Positions 25,157 to 33,753 of a stretch of 64,000 bases of DNA are shown piece after piece (position 1 is the stretch's first letter; every line of letters starts with the position of its first letter). The position numbers were made by a program, and so were the translations under genes. The DNA comes from CBDFLD01 sp965249005 (GTDB lineage: Bacteria > Acidobacteriota > UBA6911), in contig CBDFLD010000018.1 in assembly GCA_965249005.1 (NCBI GenBank), positions 339,497 to 403,496 of the forward strand, given 5' to 3'. The notes below the pieces were generated by a model. The model ran no database searches and was not told the DNA's origin. It saw only the letters and a list, made by a program, of their open reading frames with translations.

Positions 25157-25199
25157 TCGGCTTCAGCCGACGACCGAAGCCCTCGCCTTCAGGCGAGGG
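25157..25199. repeat. Right-end IS200 hairpins
   Basis: TCGGC-TTCA-GCCGA (25157-25170) and an 8-bp stem CCCTCGCC-TTCA-GGCGAGGG (25180-25199). The TTCA loop is the same as in the left end, and the second stem shares TCGCC/GGCGA with it; these are the likely TnpA binding sites. Confidence 0.82.
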
Positions 25200-25214
25200 T
25201 AATTCACTTTTCGC

Positions 25215-27104
25215 GTGGCCATTGTTCGCGACCGCAAGGTGCTGGGCTATGGCGGCGATGCCATCTTGAAGATCAACGGCGGGCCCGTGCGAAAGCTTCG
25301 TGTCCGTGCCCCTTCGATTGTGGGCGTGCGCGAGCGATTTTCAGTCGAAGTCGTGCCGTTGGATGAATGGGGATCGCTGGGGAAAGACTGCCTCGGCTTG
25401 GATTTCCGCATTGCCGGCGGTTCCGTGGTGGGAGGAACCTTCCGTTATGACCCCAGCCTGATGCACTACATCGCTCGAGACGTCATGGCCACATCCCTCG
25501 GGACCGAGCGACTTCTGATTGAATCGACCGACGGCCGCTTTCATTCCTTGAGCAACCCCGTCTGGGTCGAGCGGAGCCCGAATCGTCGGGTCTACTATGG
25601 AGAGCTTCATCAGCATAGCTATCTGCAGGATGGCCGCGGCGTTTTTTCCGAGCTCTTCCTTTACGGCCGGCGAGTGGGTCTGCTCGATTTTGCCTCCATC
25701 ACTCCACACCACGCGTACATCCGAAGCCTGGGCCCATTCTACTACCTGGACAACTACGACTGGCGGCGCAACCACTGGCCCGAGATGCAGAGGGTGAACC
25801 GGAAAATGAACGGATGGCAGGGGCTCGTGACGATCCCTGGCTACGAGTACAGCGTCAGCATGGCCATGGGCGGACATCACAACGTCTATTACAACGCGGA
25901 CGAGGCACCGACCCAGATGGATCTCGATCCGATCGATAAGGAAAGATACGACGCATGGGCTCAGGATCGAAAAAAGCCCGCACCCATGGCCGACATTGCG
26001 AAGATGATCCGGCAGCTGCGCGACGTGAAGAAACCGACCCTGGTGATTCCGCACATCGGAGGCGGCCCACCGGACTGGAAGCACGCCACAGACCCTCGAA
26101 TGGAACGGCTTTTTGAAATCGCGTCGGTCCACGGTGTTTTCGAGGAATCTTACTTCAAGCATCTCGAAACCGGATTACGGCTCGGCGCCATCGCGGCCGG
26201 GGATGTCCACACGACCTCGATGGGGAGCGCCTACCCCGGCTTGATCTACACGATGACCAACGGCCTGACGGCGGTGTACGCCCACGGAAAATCCCGGGAT
26301 GAGATTTGGGACGGATTGTACGGGAGGCACACCTTCGCGGTCACCGGCAACAACAGAATGTTGCTCGGTTTTTGGGTCAATGGAGAAGCGATGGGTGGGG
26401 AACTGGCCTCCGGTCTGGAGACAGAAGCCAGGGTCAAGACGAGGATTTCCGCGACCTCCCCGATCGTGCGCGTCGATCTGCTGAAGAATCTGCAGACGAT
26501 CTACTCGGCTCATCCTGCCCGTCCAAGCCGAGGAGGCGGGGACCAGGGGTCGACGCTGCTGCGTGTGGTGTGGGGCGACAACTACTATCAACGCAGAGCC
26601 AATGACGGGCTGGCTTCGGGCACGCTGCTACCGGAGAAGGGAAGCCTGGAACTGCGGGAAGTGATTCATCGCGATCAGGCCTTCGAGCATGTGGCAACGC
26701 TCGACAACGGAGTCCACTGGACCACGGCGGCGGTGTCGGGCGACCGGGATGGTTTCTTGGTGGACATATCGAAAGCCCGGGGGGATGCTCTTCTTTTTCG
26801 TCTCGAGGATCCGCAGTTGATGGGAACGCTGGAGGTTGCAATCTCCCTCGACGAGTTGCGCCAAAACGGACACTTCACCTGGACGCAGCTGGCGCCGGCC
26901 GAACGGACCCATCCCTACATGTTGCGTCTAGGTTTGAGGACGACGTTTTCTCTGGAATGTGAGCTCGTATCGGAAAATGCCTCGATGGATTTCGAAGCCA
27001 CCTATCTGGACAAGGCGGTTCCGAAGAGTGGAGATTTCTATCAGCTGCGCGTCGAGCAGCTCGACACCAACAAAGCTTGGTCGAGCCCGGTGTGGGTTAA
27101 TTGA
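25215..27104 (+). CDS. DUF3604 main part (5'-truncated by the IS)
   Basis: About 629 residues from GTG 25215; native sequence resumes at 25209. NRRVYYGELHQHSYLQDGRG (about 126-145) and FASITPHHAYI are the His-rich DUF3604 signature, with GYEYSVSMAMGGHHNVYYN, VIPHIGGGPPDW and AIAAGDVHTTSMG supplying further metal ligands as in PHP-type enzymes. The protein lacks its own signal peptide in this form. It could still be translated if transcription passes the IS, but IS200 elements usually block it. Context is the sulfatase and GH89-like genes. Function of DUF3604 is unknown. Confidence 0.85.
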   Translation: MAIVRDRKVLGYGGDAILKINGGPVRKLRVRAPSIVGVRERFSVEVVPLDEWGSLGKDCLGLDFRIAGGSVVGGTFRYDPSLMHYIARDVMATSLGTERLLIESTDGRFHSLSNPVWVERSPNRRVYYGELHQHSYLQDGRGVFSELFLYGRRVGLLDFASITPHHAYIRSLGPFYYLDNYDWRRNHWPEMQRVNRKMNGWQGLVTIPGYEYSVSMAMGGHHNVYYNADEAPTQMDLDPIDKERYDAWAQDRKKPAPMADIAKMIRQLRDVKKPTLVIPHIGGGPPDWKHATDPRMERLFEIASVHGVFEESYFKHLETGLRLGAIAAGDVHTTSMGSAYPGLIYTMTNGLTAVYAHGKSRDEIWDGLYGRHTFAVTGNNRMLLGFWVNGEAMGGELASGLETEARVKTRISATSPIVRVDLLKNLQTIYSAHPARPSRGGGDQGSTLLRVVWGDNYYQRRANDGLASGTLLPEKGSLELREVIHRDQAFEHVATLDNGVHWTTAAVSGDRDGFLVDISKARGDALLFRLEDPQLMGTLEVAISLDELRQNGHFTWTQLAPAERTHPYMLRLGLRTTFSLECELVSENASMDFEATYLDKAVPKSGDFYQLRVEQLDTNKAWSSPVWVN

Positions 27105-27105
27105 A

Positions 27106-27131
27106 GCCTTCAGCCGTCAGCCGAAGGCTTA
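27106..27131. terminator. Hairpin between convergent genes
   Basis: AAGCCTTC pairs with GAAGGCTT (about 27107-27114 and 27124-27131) across an AGCCGTCAGCC loop, directly after the DUF3604 stop and 15 bases before the stop of the convergent CehA-like gene. It lacks a T run, and the loop contains GCCGTCA units similar to the heptamer family. Confidence 0.5.
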
Positions 27132-27146
27132 CCCGTGGGGTGGCGC

Positions 27147-29303
27147 TTATCGGAGGGTCTGTTCTTTCTCGGCTGTTTGCAGGAGCTGTTCGTAGATCTT
27201 GCGTGCCTTGACTACTCTTTCCAGTAGCTCGGGGCCCTGTGCGGCGAGTTCGCGAATCGGACGGTAGAGGCCGAAGGGAGTCGTCGGGGCGCGTCCGGCC
27301 GGGGGGTCTTGATCGGCCCTTTCCTGGGCGTCGGCCACCACTTCTTCGATCTCCTTCAGACTCTCGAGCCTTTTCTGAACCAAGCGACTGACGTCGGGGT
27401 AGTGCCAGAACCGCAACGGCGCCCGCATCACATAGACCGGCGTCGTATGGGCCAGGGAACCGTCACTCGCCTCGGCGCGTGCAGCAATCCAGAATCCATT
27501 GGCCGCCGGGAGCTTGAAATCCACGGAGAGCTCGGCCTGCTGGTGTGAACTGGGTTGCAGGCTTTGGATGACCTTTCCGTGTTGTACGATCTCCAACTTT
27601 GTCGGAAGCAGTCGATCCCGGTGCCCCCAGACCCGAGCTCTCACCCGTAGTGTTTGGTCTGCTCGATCCACACGCAATTCGTCTCCCGGCAGAGAATCGT
27701 CCACACGCAAATCGATCATGGGTCCGTTGGTCACAAAAGTGCGTCCCCGGCGCATCCCGTCAAACCAGCCATCTGCCGTGAACGGTCTAGCTTCGGTGTA
27801 GGAGTAGACTCGGACTTCGCCGACGGTTCCACCCCAGGGAACGTCCGACCCGGCCGATGCTGTCAATTTGAAGCCGAGGTTGAGAAAATCGTAATACAGA
27901 TCGACGGACATCTGTGCCGCTTGCATGATGGAGGCGAAGTCCGCCTTTCCCTGGGGCACGTTGAGCGTCATGTCGCGGTATACTTGAAAGATTCCGCGGT
28001 AGGAGACGTGCGCATAACCTGTCAGCCCGCCCTGGGCGTGGACGCGGTCGAAAACCCAGTCGTAGAGGTAGTACTTATCCGGGTTTCGGACCATTTGCCG
28101 CGTGTTCATCGATACGGTATGACCGAGCTCTTTGGTTCGAGGGCATTCCTGGCCCGGACTGAGCACTCGATCCCCATCGATGATGCGAGACTCCGGTCCG
28201 AAGCCGCGCTGCTCGAACCAGGTCATGTAAATGTCACCCATCTTGGCGATGTTGGCGAGATGAAGGTCCTCGGCAGCCACCCAGGTCAACAAGTTGCGCG
28301 CGTCCGAGCTGCTGGTCATGCGGGCGTGGACATGGTCGTCCCCTGCGTACCAACCCTGCTTGGCCATGTCGACCCAGCGCTCGGGCCGATAGGTGCGCTC
28401 TGAAGTCTCAGCAGATTCAATCGTGATGCGATCGACGATAGGAATATGCTCGATCCCTCGTCGAATGCGGATCTCCCACTCGCCCGGCGGAAGAGACATG
28501 TCGAACGGTCCAGGAACACACCAGTAGGATTCTCGTCCCCAAGGGAATTTTCCCATCCGTTCGCTGGTAGGCCGTCCGCGTCCCTCGAACTGGGCAGCCA
28601 GGTTGACGGCATTGCTCGGCGGACGGGCACGCCCGTCCACTTTCGATACCAGACTCACCATTGCGGGAACCGGACGACCAGATTCTGCGGAGAGTATCTG
28701 GACCTTGAGACGCCCTCTTTGCGGTGTCTCTATATCCAACGGAACCCAGCCCACCAGATGACCAGCACGGCTCAGTTCGACCAGCAAGTGGCTGCGATTG
28801 ACCGGTATGTGGATCATGTCGATGAGAACCCACGTCTTTCCAGTCTCCGGCAACTCAACCTGGACCGGCTTTCCCGATACTGCGGGATCATAGTCCGTGA
28901 TGGTCTGGTAGTGCGTTTCTCCATCCAGCGAATCAACCTCTAGAAGGACGGCACCCGTGTCACCCGGCAAGGAGATGGGCTCGGATCGAGACGTCCTGAC
29001 CGAGAGCCCATCGATTCGGACTGGGAGAACAAAAGCACTGGTCTCCAGGATCTCGCCGAGTTTTTTTAAGGCCGCGCCGGTATCGTCCATTCTGCTCTGC
29101 GATTCCCGGAGCCGACGAAGGACTTCGTCCAGCTCTGATCGCTGTACTCCAGCGATCAGATATGGGTGTTTTCGGAGGATCGTCCGCGCTAGCTGGCGCG
29201 CGCCGGCGACTGATTCTTCCGTTTGCATAGGGGGAGCAAGTGACCATATCAGAATGGCTGGGCACAAAAGTAACCAGATGCTTGATCGTTTGGGCTTGAC
29301 CAT
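27147..29303 (-). CDS. CehA/McbA-like PHP-domain metallohydrolase, secreted
   Basis: A 718-residue protein with an N-terminal signal segment (about 8-25). A beta-rich half (carbohydrate-binding or Ig-like, about 100-320) is followed by a PHP-type hydrolase part: WYAGDDHVHARMTSSSD (about 330), EDLHLANIAKMGD, GYAHVSYRG and LTASAGSDVPWGG near 500, all with metal-ligand His/Asp. The C-terminus (about 650-718) is helical and basic/acidic. CehA and McbA cleave carbamate and amide xenobiotics; substrate here is unknown. The convergent neighbour DUF3604 has a related fold, so two PHP-like proteins sit end to end. Confidence 0.82.
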   Translation of the reverse strand: MVKPKRSSIWLLLCPAILIWSLAPPMQTEESVAGARQLARTILRKHPYLIAGVQRSELDEVLRRLRESQSRMDDTGAALKKLGEILETSAFVLPVRIDGLSVRTSRSEPISLPGDTGAVLLEVDSLDGETHYQTITDYDPAVSGKPVQVELPETGKTWVLIDMIHIPVNRSHLLVELSRAGHLVGWVPLDIETPQRGRLKVQILSAESGRPVPAMVSLVSKVDGRARPPSNAVNLAAQFEGRGRPTSERMGKFPWGRESYWCVPGPFDMSLPPGEWEIRIRRGIEHIPIVDRITIESAETSERTYRPERWVDMAKQGWYAGDDHVHARMTSSSDARNLLTWVAAEDLHLANIAKMGDIYMTWFEQRGFGPESRIIDGDRVLSPGQECPRTKELGHTVSMNTRQMVRNPDKYYLYDWVFDRVHAQGGLTGYAHVSYRGIFQVYRDMTLNVPQGKADFASIMQAAQMSVDLYYDFLNLGFKLTASAGSDVPWGGTVGEVRVYSYTEARPFTADGWFDGMRRGRTFVTNGPMIDLRVDDSLPGDELRVDRADQTLRVRARVWGHRDRLLPTKLEIVQHGKVIQSLQPSSHQQAELSVDFKLPAANGFWIAARAEASDGSLAHTTPVYVMRAPLRFWHYPDVSRLVQKRLESLKEIEEVVADAQERADQDPPAGRAPTTPFGLYRPIRELAAQGPELLERVVKARKIYEQLLQTAEKEQTLR

Positions 29304-29481
29304 TTGTTCTCCATGCGCCGGACTAGGCTTTGACAGGTCTTTGGGCTTTTCCTGTTGAATCTTCTACGTGTCGAAAGCTCAGCGTGAAATAGCAAGACGG
29401 CGTAACGGATGATCTCGGAAGGCAACTGGGGACGACGATAGCTTGGTCGAGTTTGCATCCCGACATCTTGGCTGATCGGTG
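29304..29481. other. Intergenic region at the edge of an AT-richer segment
   Basis: No coding frame is supported. Base composition shifts from GC-rich to AT-richer about here. A 25-base direct-repeat copy starts at 29474. Confidence 0.5.
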
Positions 29482-29498
29482 TTAGTTGGACAAAACCG
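29474..29498. repeat. Left copy of 25-bp imperfect direct repeat
   Basis: It begins GATCGGTG and ends GGACAAAACCG and matches 31707-31731 at 21 of 25 positions. The copy contains the stop codon of the cytochrome-thioredoxin gene (TAA, 29484-29482). Confidence 0.7.
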
Positions 29499-30384
29499 GT
29501 TCCAGTGGCGGGGCAGGCAAGAATTCTGCAAACCAGTTCTCAAAAAACATTCTTGGCTCCATGTCCGGGTCTGCACCGTACTTTCTATCAAGCACTTTGC
29601 CATCCTTCATCATCACGAGACAAGGAAACATGAGGTCCGGCACAAACTCGTCAACCAACACGGGGTTTTCGTCGACGTCAATCTTGCAGAATTTGATCTG
29701 GCCTTGATACTGAGGCGCCATCTCTTCCAATACCGGACTAAGTTCCAGACAGGGAAAACACCACTCGGCCCAGAAGTCAAGCAACACCAGATGATCAGCA
29801 TTGTCGACTTCGCGTTCAAAGTTCTCTTCGGTAACGTCTACAATCTGTGTCTTGCTGGCAGGTGGAAGTTTGCTGTGGTGTAAAAATATGACGATATCTT
29901 TGATGTCATCTTTCGCCGATGAGTCGCTGAGTTCCGGCATCCTGGATATTCCGTCTTCTGTATGTTTTTCCACAGGTTCAGCAATAACAGCATTCGGGTC
30001 GAGGATGGAGCGAAGGATTTCTTCCTTGGTGAGACGGCTGCCAACATCTGCCATGTCCGGTCCCATAGCGATTTCGTCGCGCATGCCAGGAGCTTCCTCA
30101 TCACCGATGGTATGGCAATGCCAACAGCCGTAAGTGTAAAAAGTATCGTGTCCGCGCTCGATCGCTTCTTCTCGTTCGGTTTCATCCTCCGGAAAAACCA
30201 GAAGTCCGGCAAATGCCGGATCAAGCGGTTCGACATGTTCTGGAAACTTGTCCACCATGTCCGGAAGTGCGCGAGATGGAGACGGTTTTCCGCCAACTGC
30301 CCCAGGCGGGCTTGATTTGCCACAGCCCCAGCTGAAGCAAAAAAATAGGGTTATCCCACTGATGCGGACAAGAACAGATTTCAT
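29482..30384 (-). CDS. Cytochrome c - thioredoxin fusion lipoprotein
   Basis: A 300-residue protein with a lipobox FSWGC (Cys21). A monoheme cytochrome c domain (about 70-172) has CWHCH (87-91) and a distal Met149 in RMPEL. A thioredoxin domain (about 185-290) has WAEWCFPC with active Cys209 and Cys212, LLDFWAEWC, and KIDVDENP. The CFPC active site differs from the usual CGPC and should shift the redox potential. Both domains would face the periplasm, so heme and disulfide redox are in one polypeptide. It lies 43 bases downstream of the Cys-rich propeller gene and probably forms an operon with it. Base use is AT-richer than the surroundings. Confidence 0.87.
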   Translation of the reverse strand: MKSVLVRISGITLFFCFSWGCGKSSPPGAVGGKPSPSRALPDMVDKFPEHVEPLDPAFAGLLVFPEDETEREEAIERGHDTFYTYGCWHCHTIGDEEAPGMRDEIAMGPDMADVGSRLTKEEILRSILDPNAVIAEPVEKHTEDGISRMPELSDSSAKDDIKDIVIFLHHSKLPPASKTQIVDVTEENFEREVDNADHLVLLDFWAEWCFPCLELSPVLEEMAPQYQGQIKFCKIDVDENPVLVDEFVPDLMFPCLVMMKDGKVLDRKYGADPDMEPRMFFENWFAEFLPAPPLEPVLSN

Positions 30385-30427
30385 GCTATTGGCCAGAATT
30401 TCTATGCCTATCTCACGCCCGGCCTAA

Positions 30428-31645
30428 CTAATCATCTCCTCTGCTGCCCCTGCCTTTGGATGAACCGGCTCCGTCATAATAGAGCACAAAATCTCCGCTA
30501 GCGGTTGCGACGACCGCAGGGTTGCTCCATCTTGCGAGAACGCCCTCTACTCTCCCCTTGGCATTGGCTATGGCTTTGCCGCTCTTGTCGAAGATCTGCC
30601 ATGCGACATCCTGTCTCTCTACCCATGAGAACAGGACATCCCCATTGGTGTTGGTAGCGACCATCGGCCGGGTACTGGACTTGCCTGAACTGGGCGCGGC
30701 AATAGCTTTCAGCTGTTCACCAGCCTTTGCAAAAGAGGACGTGCTGCGGGTGCTGAATCCGAGATAGACTCCCTCCGGACCGCTGGCCATGGAATATGGC
30801 GCACCGGGACAACCGCAGTTTTCCCACTTTTGAACCAGCTTTCTATTCCAAGTCTTGCCCGTGTCTTTGGAGACCAATAGCATGGTATCCTTATCCCAGG
30901 ATTTTGCTGAAGTCTTGACGGAATTTCGATATACCAGATATATACCACCTGATGCATCCATCGTGGCCTGTATCGGACAACAGCGGCAGTTGCCTTTGAT
31001 ATCAACATCCAACTTTGTTGGTTTTGACCAGTTTTTGCCTTCATCTTCCGATACCGCCATATACATATCGCGTTCCATCTCAGGTCCAGGTTCCAATTGA
31101 CCGGCCCAGAAGGCATAGACATTCGTGCTATCTTGATCGGCAACAATCGCACCAACGCCCTCAAAGCCAATGGTCTTGCCAACGATACTCGTCTCTTTTT
31201 CAAATGCTGTACCTTCATCGTTGAGGCGAGAGTGCAGCATGTACCTCAAAACAAAGAATCTTGCTGATTTGAACATGGCATCATACTCAGCACCCAATGC
31301 CTTCTTTGAATATTTTGGATTCGGCCGTGTCAATACGTGTACGCGACCGTCTTTGCCGACCGTCATGTTGTATCCTGCGGCCATGCCGGCAGCGTTGCGC
31401 AGGACTTTGATCGGCTTGGAAAACGCCTGCTTGCCAGGCTCCTGTCTGATATATATCAGCTCGCCTCTTGCTTTCGAGTCTGATTGAATAATGTGAACCA
31501 CCCCTTTCTTATCAATTGCCGCTTGCGGCCTGATGCCGGCGTGGGGTAGTTTAACCGTCGTTACTTTTGGCTCAGCGGAGACGATAGTACTGAAGAGAAC
31601 AGGACTTAACAGCAGTGCAAGTATTCTAATTTGGGTGTATCTCAT
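30428..31645 (-). CDS. Secreted sialidase-like beta-propeller (BNR) protein with CxCC motif
   Basis: A 405-residue protein with a signal peptide (LALLLSPVLFSTIVSA). Repeated Asp-box-like sequences (SEDEGKNWSKP, SKDTGKTWNRK) mark a six-bladed BNR/sialidase fold. GNCRCCPIQATMDASGG (about 213-230) and WENCGCPGAPYSM (about 277) carry five cysteines in two clusters, which is unlike true sialidases. The Arg triad of sialidases was not identified, so enzyme activity is doubtful. The neighbour is a cytochrome-thioredoxin protein, which suggests a redox or metal role for the Cys clusters (inference). The gene is AT-richer than its surroundings. Confidence 0.72.
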   Translation of the reverse strand: MRYTQIRILALLLSPVLFSTIVSAEPKVTTVKLPHAGIRPQAAIDKKGVVHIIQSDSKARGELIYIRQEPGKQAFSKPIKVLRNAAGMAAGYNMTVGKDGRVHVLTRPNPKYSKKALGAEYDAMFKSARFFVLRYMLHSRLNDEGTAFEKETSIVGKTIGFEGVGAIVADQDSTNVYAFWAGQLEPGPEMERDMYMAVSEDEGKNWSKPTKLDVDIKGNCRCCPIQATMDASGGIYLVYRNSVKTSAKSWDKDTMLLVSKDTGKTWNRKLVQKWENCGCPGAPYSMASGPEGVYLGFSTRSTSSFAKAGEQLKAIAAPSSGKSSTRPMVATNTNGDVLFSWVERQDVAWQIFDKSGKAIANAKGRVEGVLARWSNPAVVATASGDFVLYYDGAGSSKGRGSRGDD

Positions 31646-31693
31646 CTTTGGCTTCCTCGTATGAAAATGGTCACCTAGCTATTTTACCTGTAC

Positions 31694-31731
31694 TGTCAAG
31701 CTAACGGAGCGGTGTCAGCTTGACAAAACCG
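31694..31731. repeat. Right copy of 25-bp direct repeat, with hairpin
   Basis: 31707-31731 matches 29474-29498 (21/25). Overlapping it, TGTCAAGCT (31694-31702) pairs with AGCTTGACA (about 31717-31725). The repeat lies just before the second sulfatase gene and marks the other boundary of the AT-rich segment. Confidence 0.68.
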
Positions 31732-31744
31732 AGTCAAATCATCG

Positions 31745-33391
31745 ATGAAGAGTCATCGGACGACACATGCGGGCATGACCCGGCGTGATTTCTTGGGCGC
31801 CGGCGGGGCCGGGTTGACGGCCACGTCGCTCGGCCGATCGAAGGGTTTCGATCCCAGCGGGAACGACCCCGGCCAGGAGTCTGCAAAGCCAAACGTGCTT
31901 GTTATTTATGCGGATGAGCATCGAGCGGACTGTCTGGGCGCGACGGGCAACCCGGATGTGAAGACTCCGCACACCGATGCTTTGGCGGCGGATGGGGCAC
32001 TGTTCCGCAATGCCTTTTGCCCCTGGCCTGTGTGCACACCCTCGCGATACTCGTTGCTGACGGGGCTCAATGTTCGACAGCACCGGGGTTTCAGCAACCG
32101 TTCGACTCTGGATCCGGGACTGCCGACGTTCCCGGAGAAGCTGCGCGACGAAGGGTACGAGACGACAGCGGTGGGCAAGATGCACTTCAACCCGGTCCAC
32201 ATGGATGTCGGATTTGACTCGCTGATTCTGTGCGAGCAGAACGGTCCCGGGAGACTGGTCGATGACTATCATCGATATCTCAAAGAGAGAGACCTGATCG
32301 ATTCGATTGATTTGTTCGACCAAGTGAGGAGCCTTCGGGAGCAAGCGCCGGCAGAATACTGGGAGACGTTTGGCGCCGGCCGTTCCAATCTACCCGAGGC
32401 GCATCATTCGACGACCTGGATTGGTGATCAGGCGGTCGGGACCCTATCGAAGTGGAGCCGCGACAAGCCATCCGTGATGATGGTTGGTTTCGTCAAACCC
32501 CATCATCCCTTTGATCCGCCGGAACCGTGGGAGCAGATGTACGATCCGGAAAGACTGGCCGAGTTGCCCGGATGGATCGATGACGCGCAGAAACGGGACA
32601 TTCAATACAACGAGGGCTATTTCAAACACGCCGGCTTGAGCCGGGATTCCATCCGTAGAGTCATGCGCTACTACTACGCTTCAATCTCACACATGGATGC
32701 GCAGGTCGGACGGATGGTCCGCGTCCTGAAAGAGAAGGGGCTATACGACAACACCCTGATCATCTACACGGCGGATCACGGGGAATACCTGGGGTTCCAC
32801 CATTTGTTGCTGAAGGGAAACTTCCTCTATGATCCCGTTGTGAAAGTTCCCCTGGTGATCAAGTTCCCGCACCAGGAGTTTTCCCGATCCGTCAGCGATG
32901 CCCTGGTGAGTGGAATCGACGTCACGGCCACGATCCTGCGGCAAACGGGAATAGAACCGACGGAGGACATGACCGGGCGCGCCTTGCAATCCGTGTGTGC
33001 CGGACAGGACCCGGGTCGGGAGTATGTCGTCACGGAGTTTACCGTGCGCAACTTCATGATGATCCGGACCCAGACCCACAAACTTCTTCACGCCCACGAC
33101 CCGGATCAATCGCTTTTCTTTGACCTGCGGGCCGATCCCCTTGAATTCAAAGATCTGTACCACGACGCGGGAAAGAAGGCAGAAGTTCGTTACCTGAAAG
33201 ACAAACTGCTCGAATGGTTCCAGACCCAGACGGAAGCGACGTCCGAAGTAAAGCGTCCGCGGTCTCAGGTCAAACACGTCTCACCGATGACAGCCGCAGC
33301 GATGCAAAAGTACATCGATCGTAAAATGGAAGACGAAATCCAGCGCTTGAAGCAGCCCGAGGCGTCCATGTATGGAAGTATGGCCAAATGA
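31745..33391 (+). CDS. Tat-exported sulfatase (Cys-type)
   Basis: A 548-residue sulfatase. TRRDFLGAGGAGLTATSLG (about 12-30) is a Tat signal. NVLVIYADEHRAD supplies metal ligands, PVCTPSRYSLLTG has Cys97 in the CxPSR motif for formylglycine, and GKMHF, VGFVKPHHPF and YTADHGEYLGFHHLLLKGN complete the site. It belongs to a different subgroup than the 22,551 sulfatase, with a longer C-terminus (KHVSPMTAAAMQKYIDRKM). ATG 31745 or ATG 31775 could be the start; the latter is right before the Tat motif. Confidence 0.9.
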   Translation: MKSHRTTHAGMTRRDFLGAGGAGLTATSLGRSKGFDPSGNDPGQESAKPNVLVIYADEHRADCLGATGNPDVKTPHTDALAADGALFRNAFCPWPVCTPSRYSLLTGLNVRQHRGFSNRSTLDPGLPTFPEKLRDEGYETTAVGKMHFNPVHMDVGFDSLILCEQNGPGRLVDDYHRYLKERDLIDSIDLFDQVRSLREQAPAEYWETFGAGRSNLPEAHHSTTWIGDQAVGTLSKWSRDKPSVMMVGFVKPHHPFDPPEPWEQMYDPERLAELPGWIDDAQKRDIQYNEGYFKHAGLSRDSIRRVMRYYYASISHMDAQVGRMVRVLKEKGLYDNTLIIYTADHGEYLGFHHLLLKGNFLYDPVVKVPLVIKFPHQEFSRSVSDALVSGIDVTATILRQTGIEPTEDMTGRALQSVCAGQDPGREYVVTEFTVRNFMMIRTQTHKLLHAHDPDQSLFFDLRADPLEFKDLYHDAGKKAEVRYLKDKLLEWFQTQTEATSEVKRPRSQVKHVSPMTAAAMQKYIDRKMEDEIQRLKQPEASMYGSMAK

Positions 33392-33432
33392 CCGTTTGTG
33401 TCTCCCCAGTGCGCAGTCTCTACTTCCAAGCA

Positions 33433-33601
33433 ACTGGCCGCTAGGCCAGTCAGCGCTGAAAGCTGACTGCTCTCCAGTAACTGCTCGCGGATCCGCTGTT
33501 ATATGTGTAACTTAGCAAATCGCCAAGAACCACGTTTTTCAGGCTGTGCAGTGCAGTTACGTTCCCAAGTGACCGGCGCAGCGCGCCGGTCAGTCGCTGA
33601 T
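33433..33601. repeat. Extended hairpin-heptamer element, copy 1
   Basis: Order: hairpin ACTGGCC/GGCCAGT (33433-33450), heptamers GCTGAAA, GCTGACT, GCTCTCC (33455-33475), a core starting GTAACTGC (33477-33484) and ending GCAGTTAC (33553-33560), GTTCCCAAG, and a 9-bp hairpin GACCGGCGC/GCGCCGGTC (33571-33591). The core matches 62706-62790 base for base over most of its length. No frame through it is open. Confidence 0.87.
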
Positions 33602-33615
33602 AGCTTAAAAATGAA

Positions 33616-33753
33616 TTGGGTCTGAGAGAGGGGGTCACCCAGCGTCTGTCTCCCGGAGACGTGCTACTGTCGGGGGATACGACTGGACGGGGACACACGA
33701 CCCGTGTAGTGGGAAAGGGCAGAGCCATCCTGGCCGTCATTCCGCTCGCGTAG
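33616..33753 (+). pseudogene. C-terminal remnant of a cupin-domain protein
   Basis: The frame reads QRLSPGDVLLSGDTTGRGHT then TRVVGKGRAILAVIPLA and a TAG at 33751-33753. GDVLLxxDTTGxGHxxR is the C-terminal signature of small cupin proteins. About 45 residues remain. It lies between two repeat elements, so the rest of the gene was probably removed with their arrival. Confidence 0.55.

Larger units (their letters stand above)
24624..25208 (+). mobile_element. IS200-type insertion sequence, single tnpA, no tnpB
   Basis: About 585 bp between the two halves of a DUF3604 gene. It has an HUH Y1 transposase (24696-25130), subterminal hairpins at both ends, no terminal inverted repeats and no target duplication, all typical of IS200/IS605. 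The exact ends are inferred from restoring the host frame: left end after TTTAAT (24618-24623), right end at 25208. The length is a multiple of 3 under that reading. Such elements excise precisely as single strands, which would restore the host gene. Confidence 0.86.
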
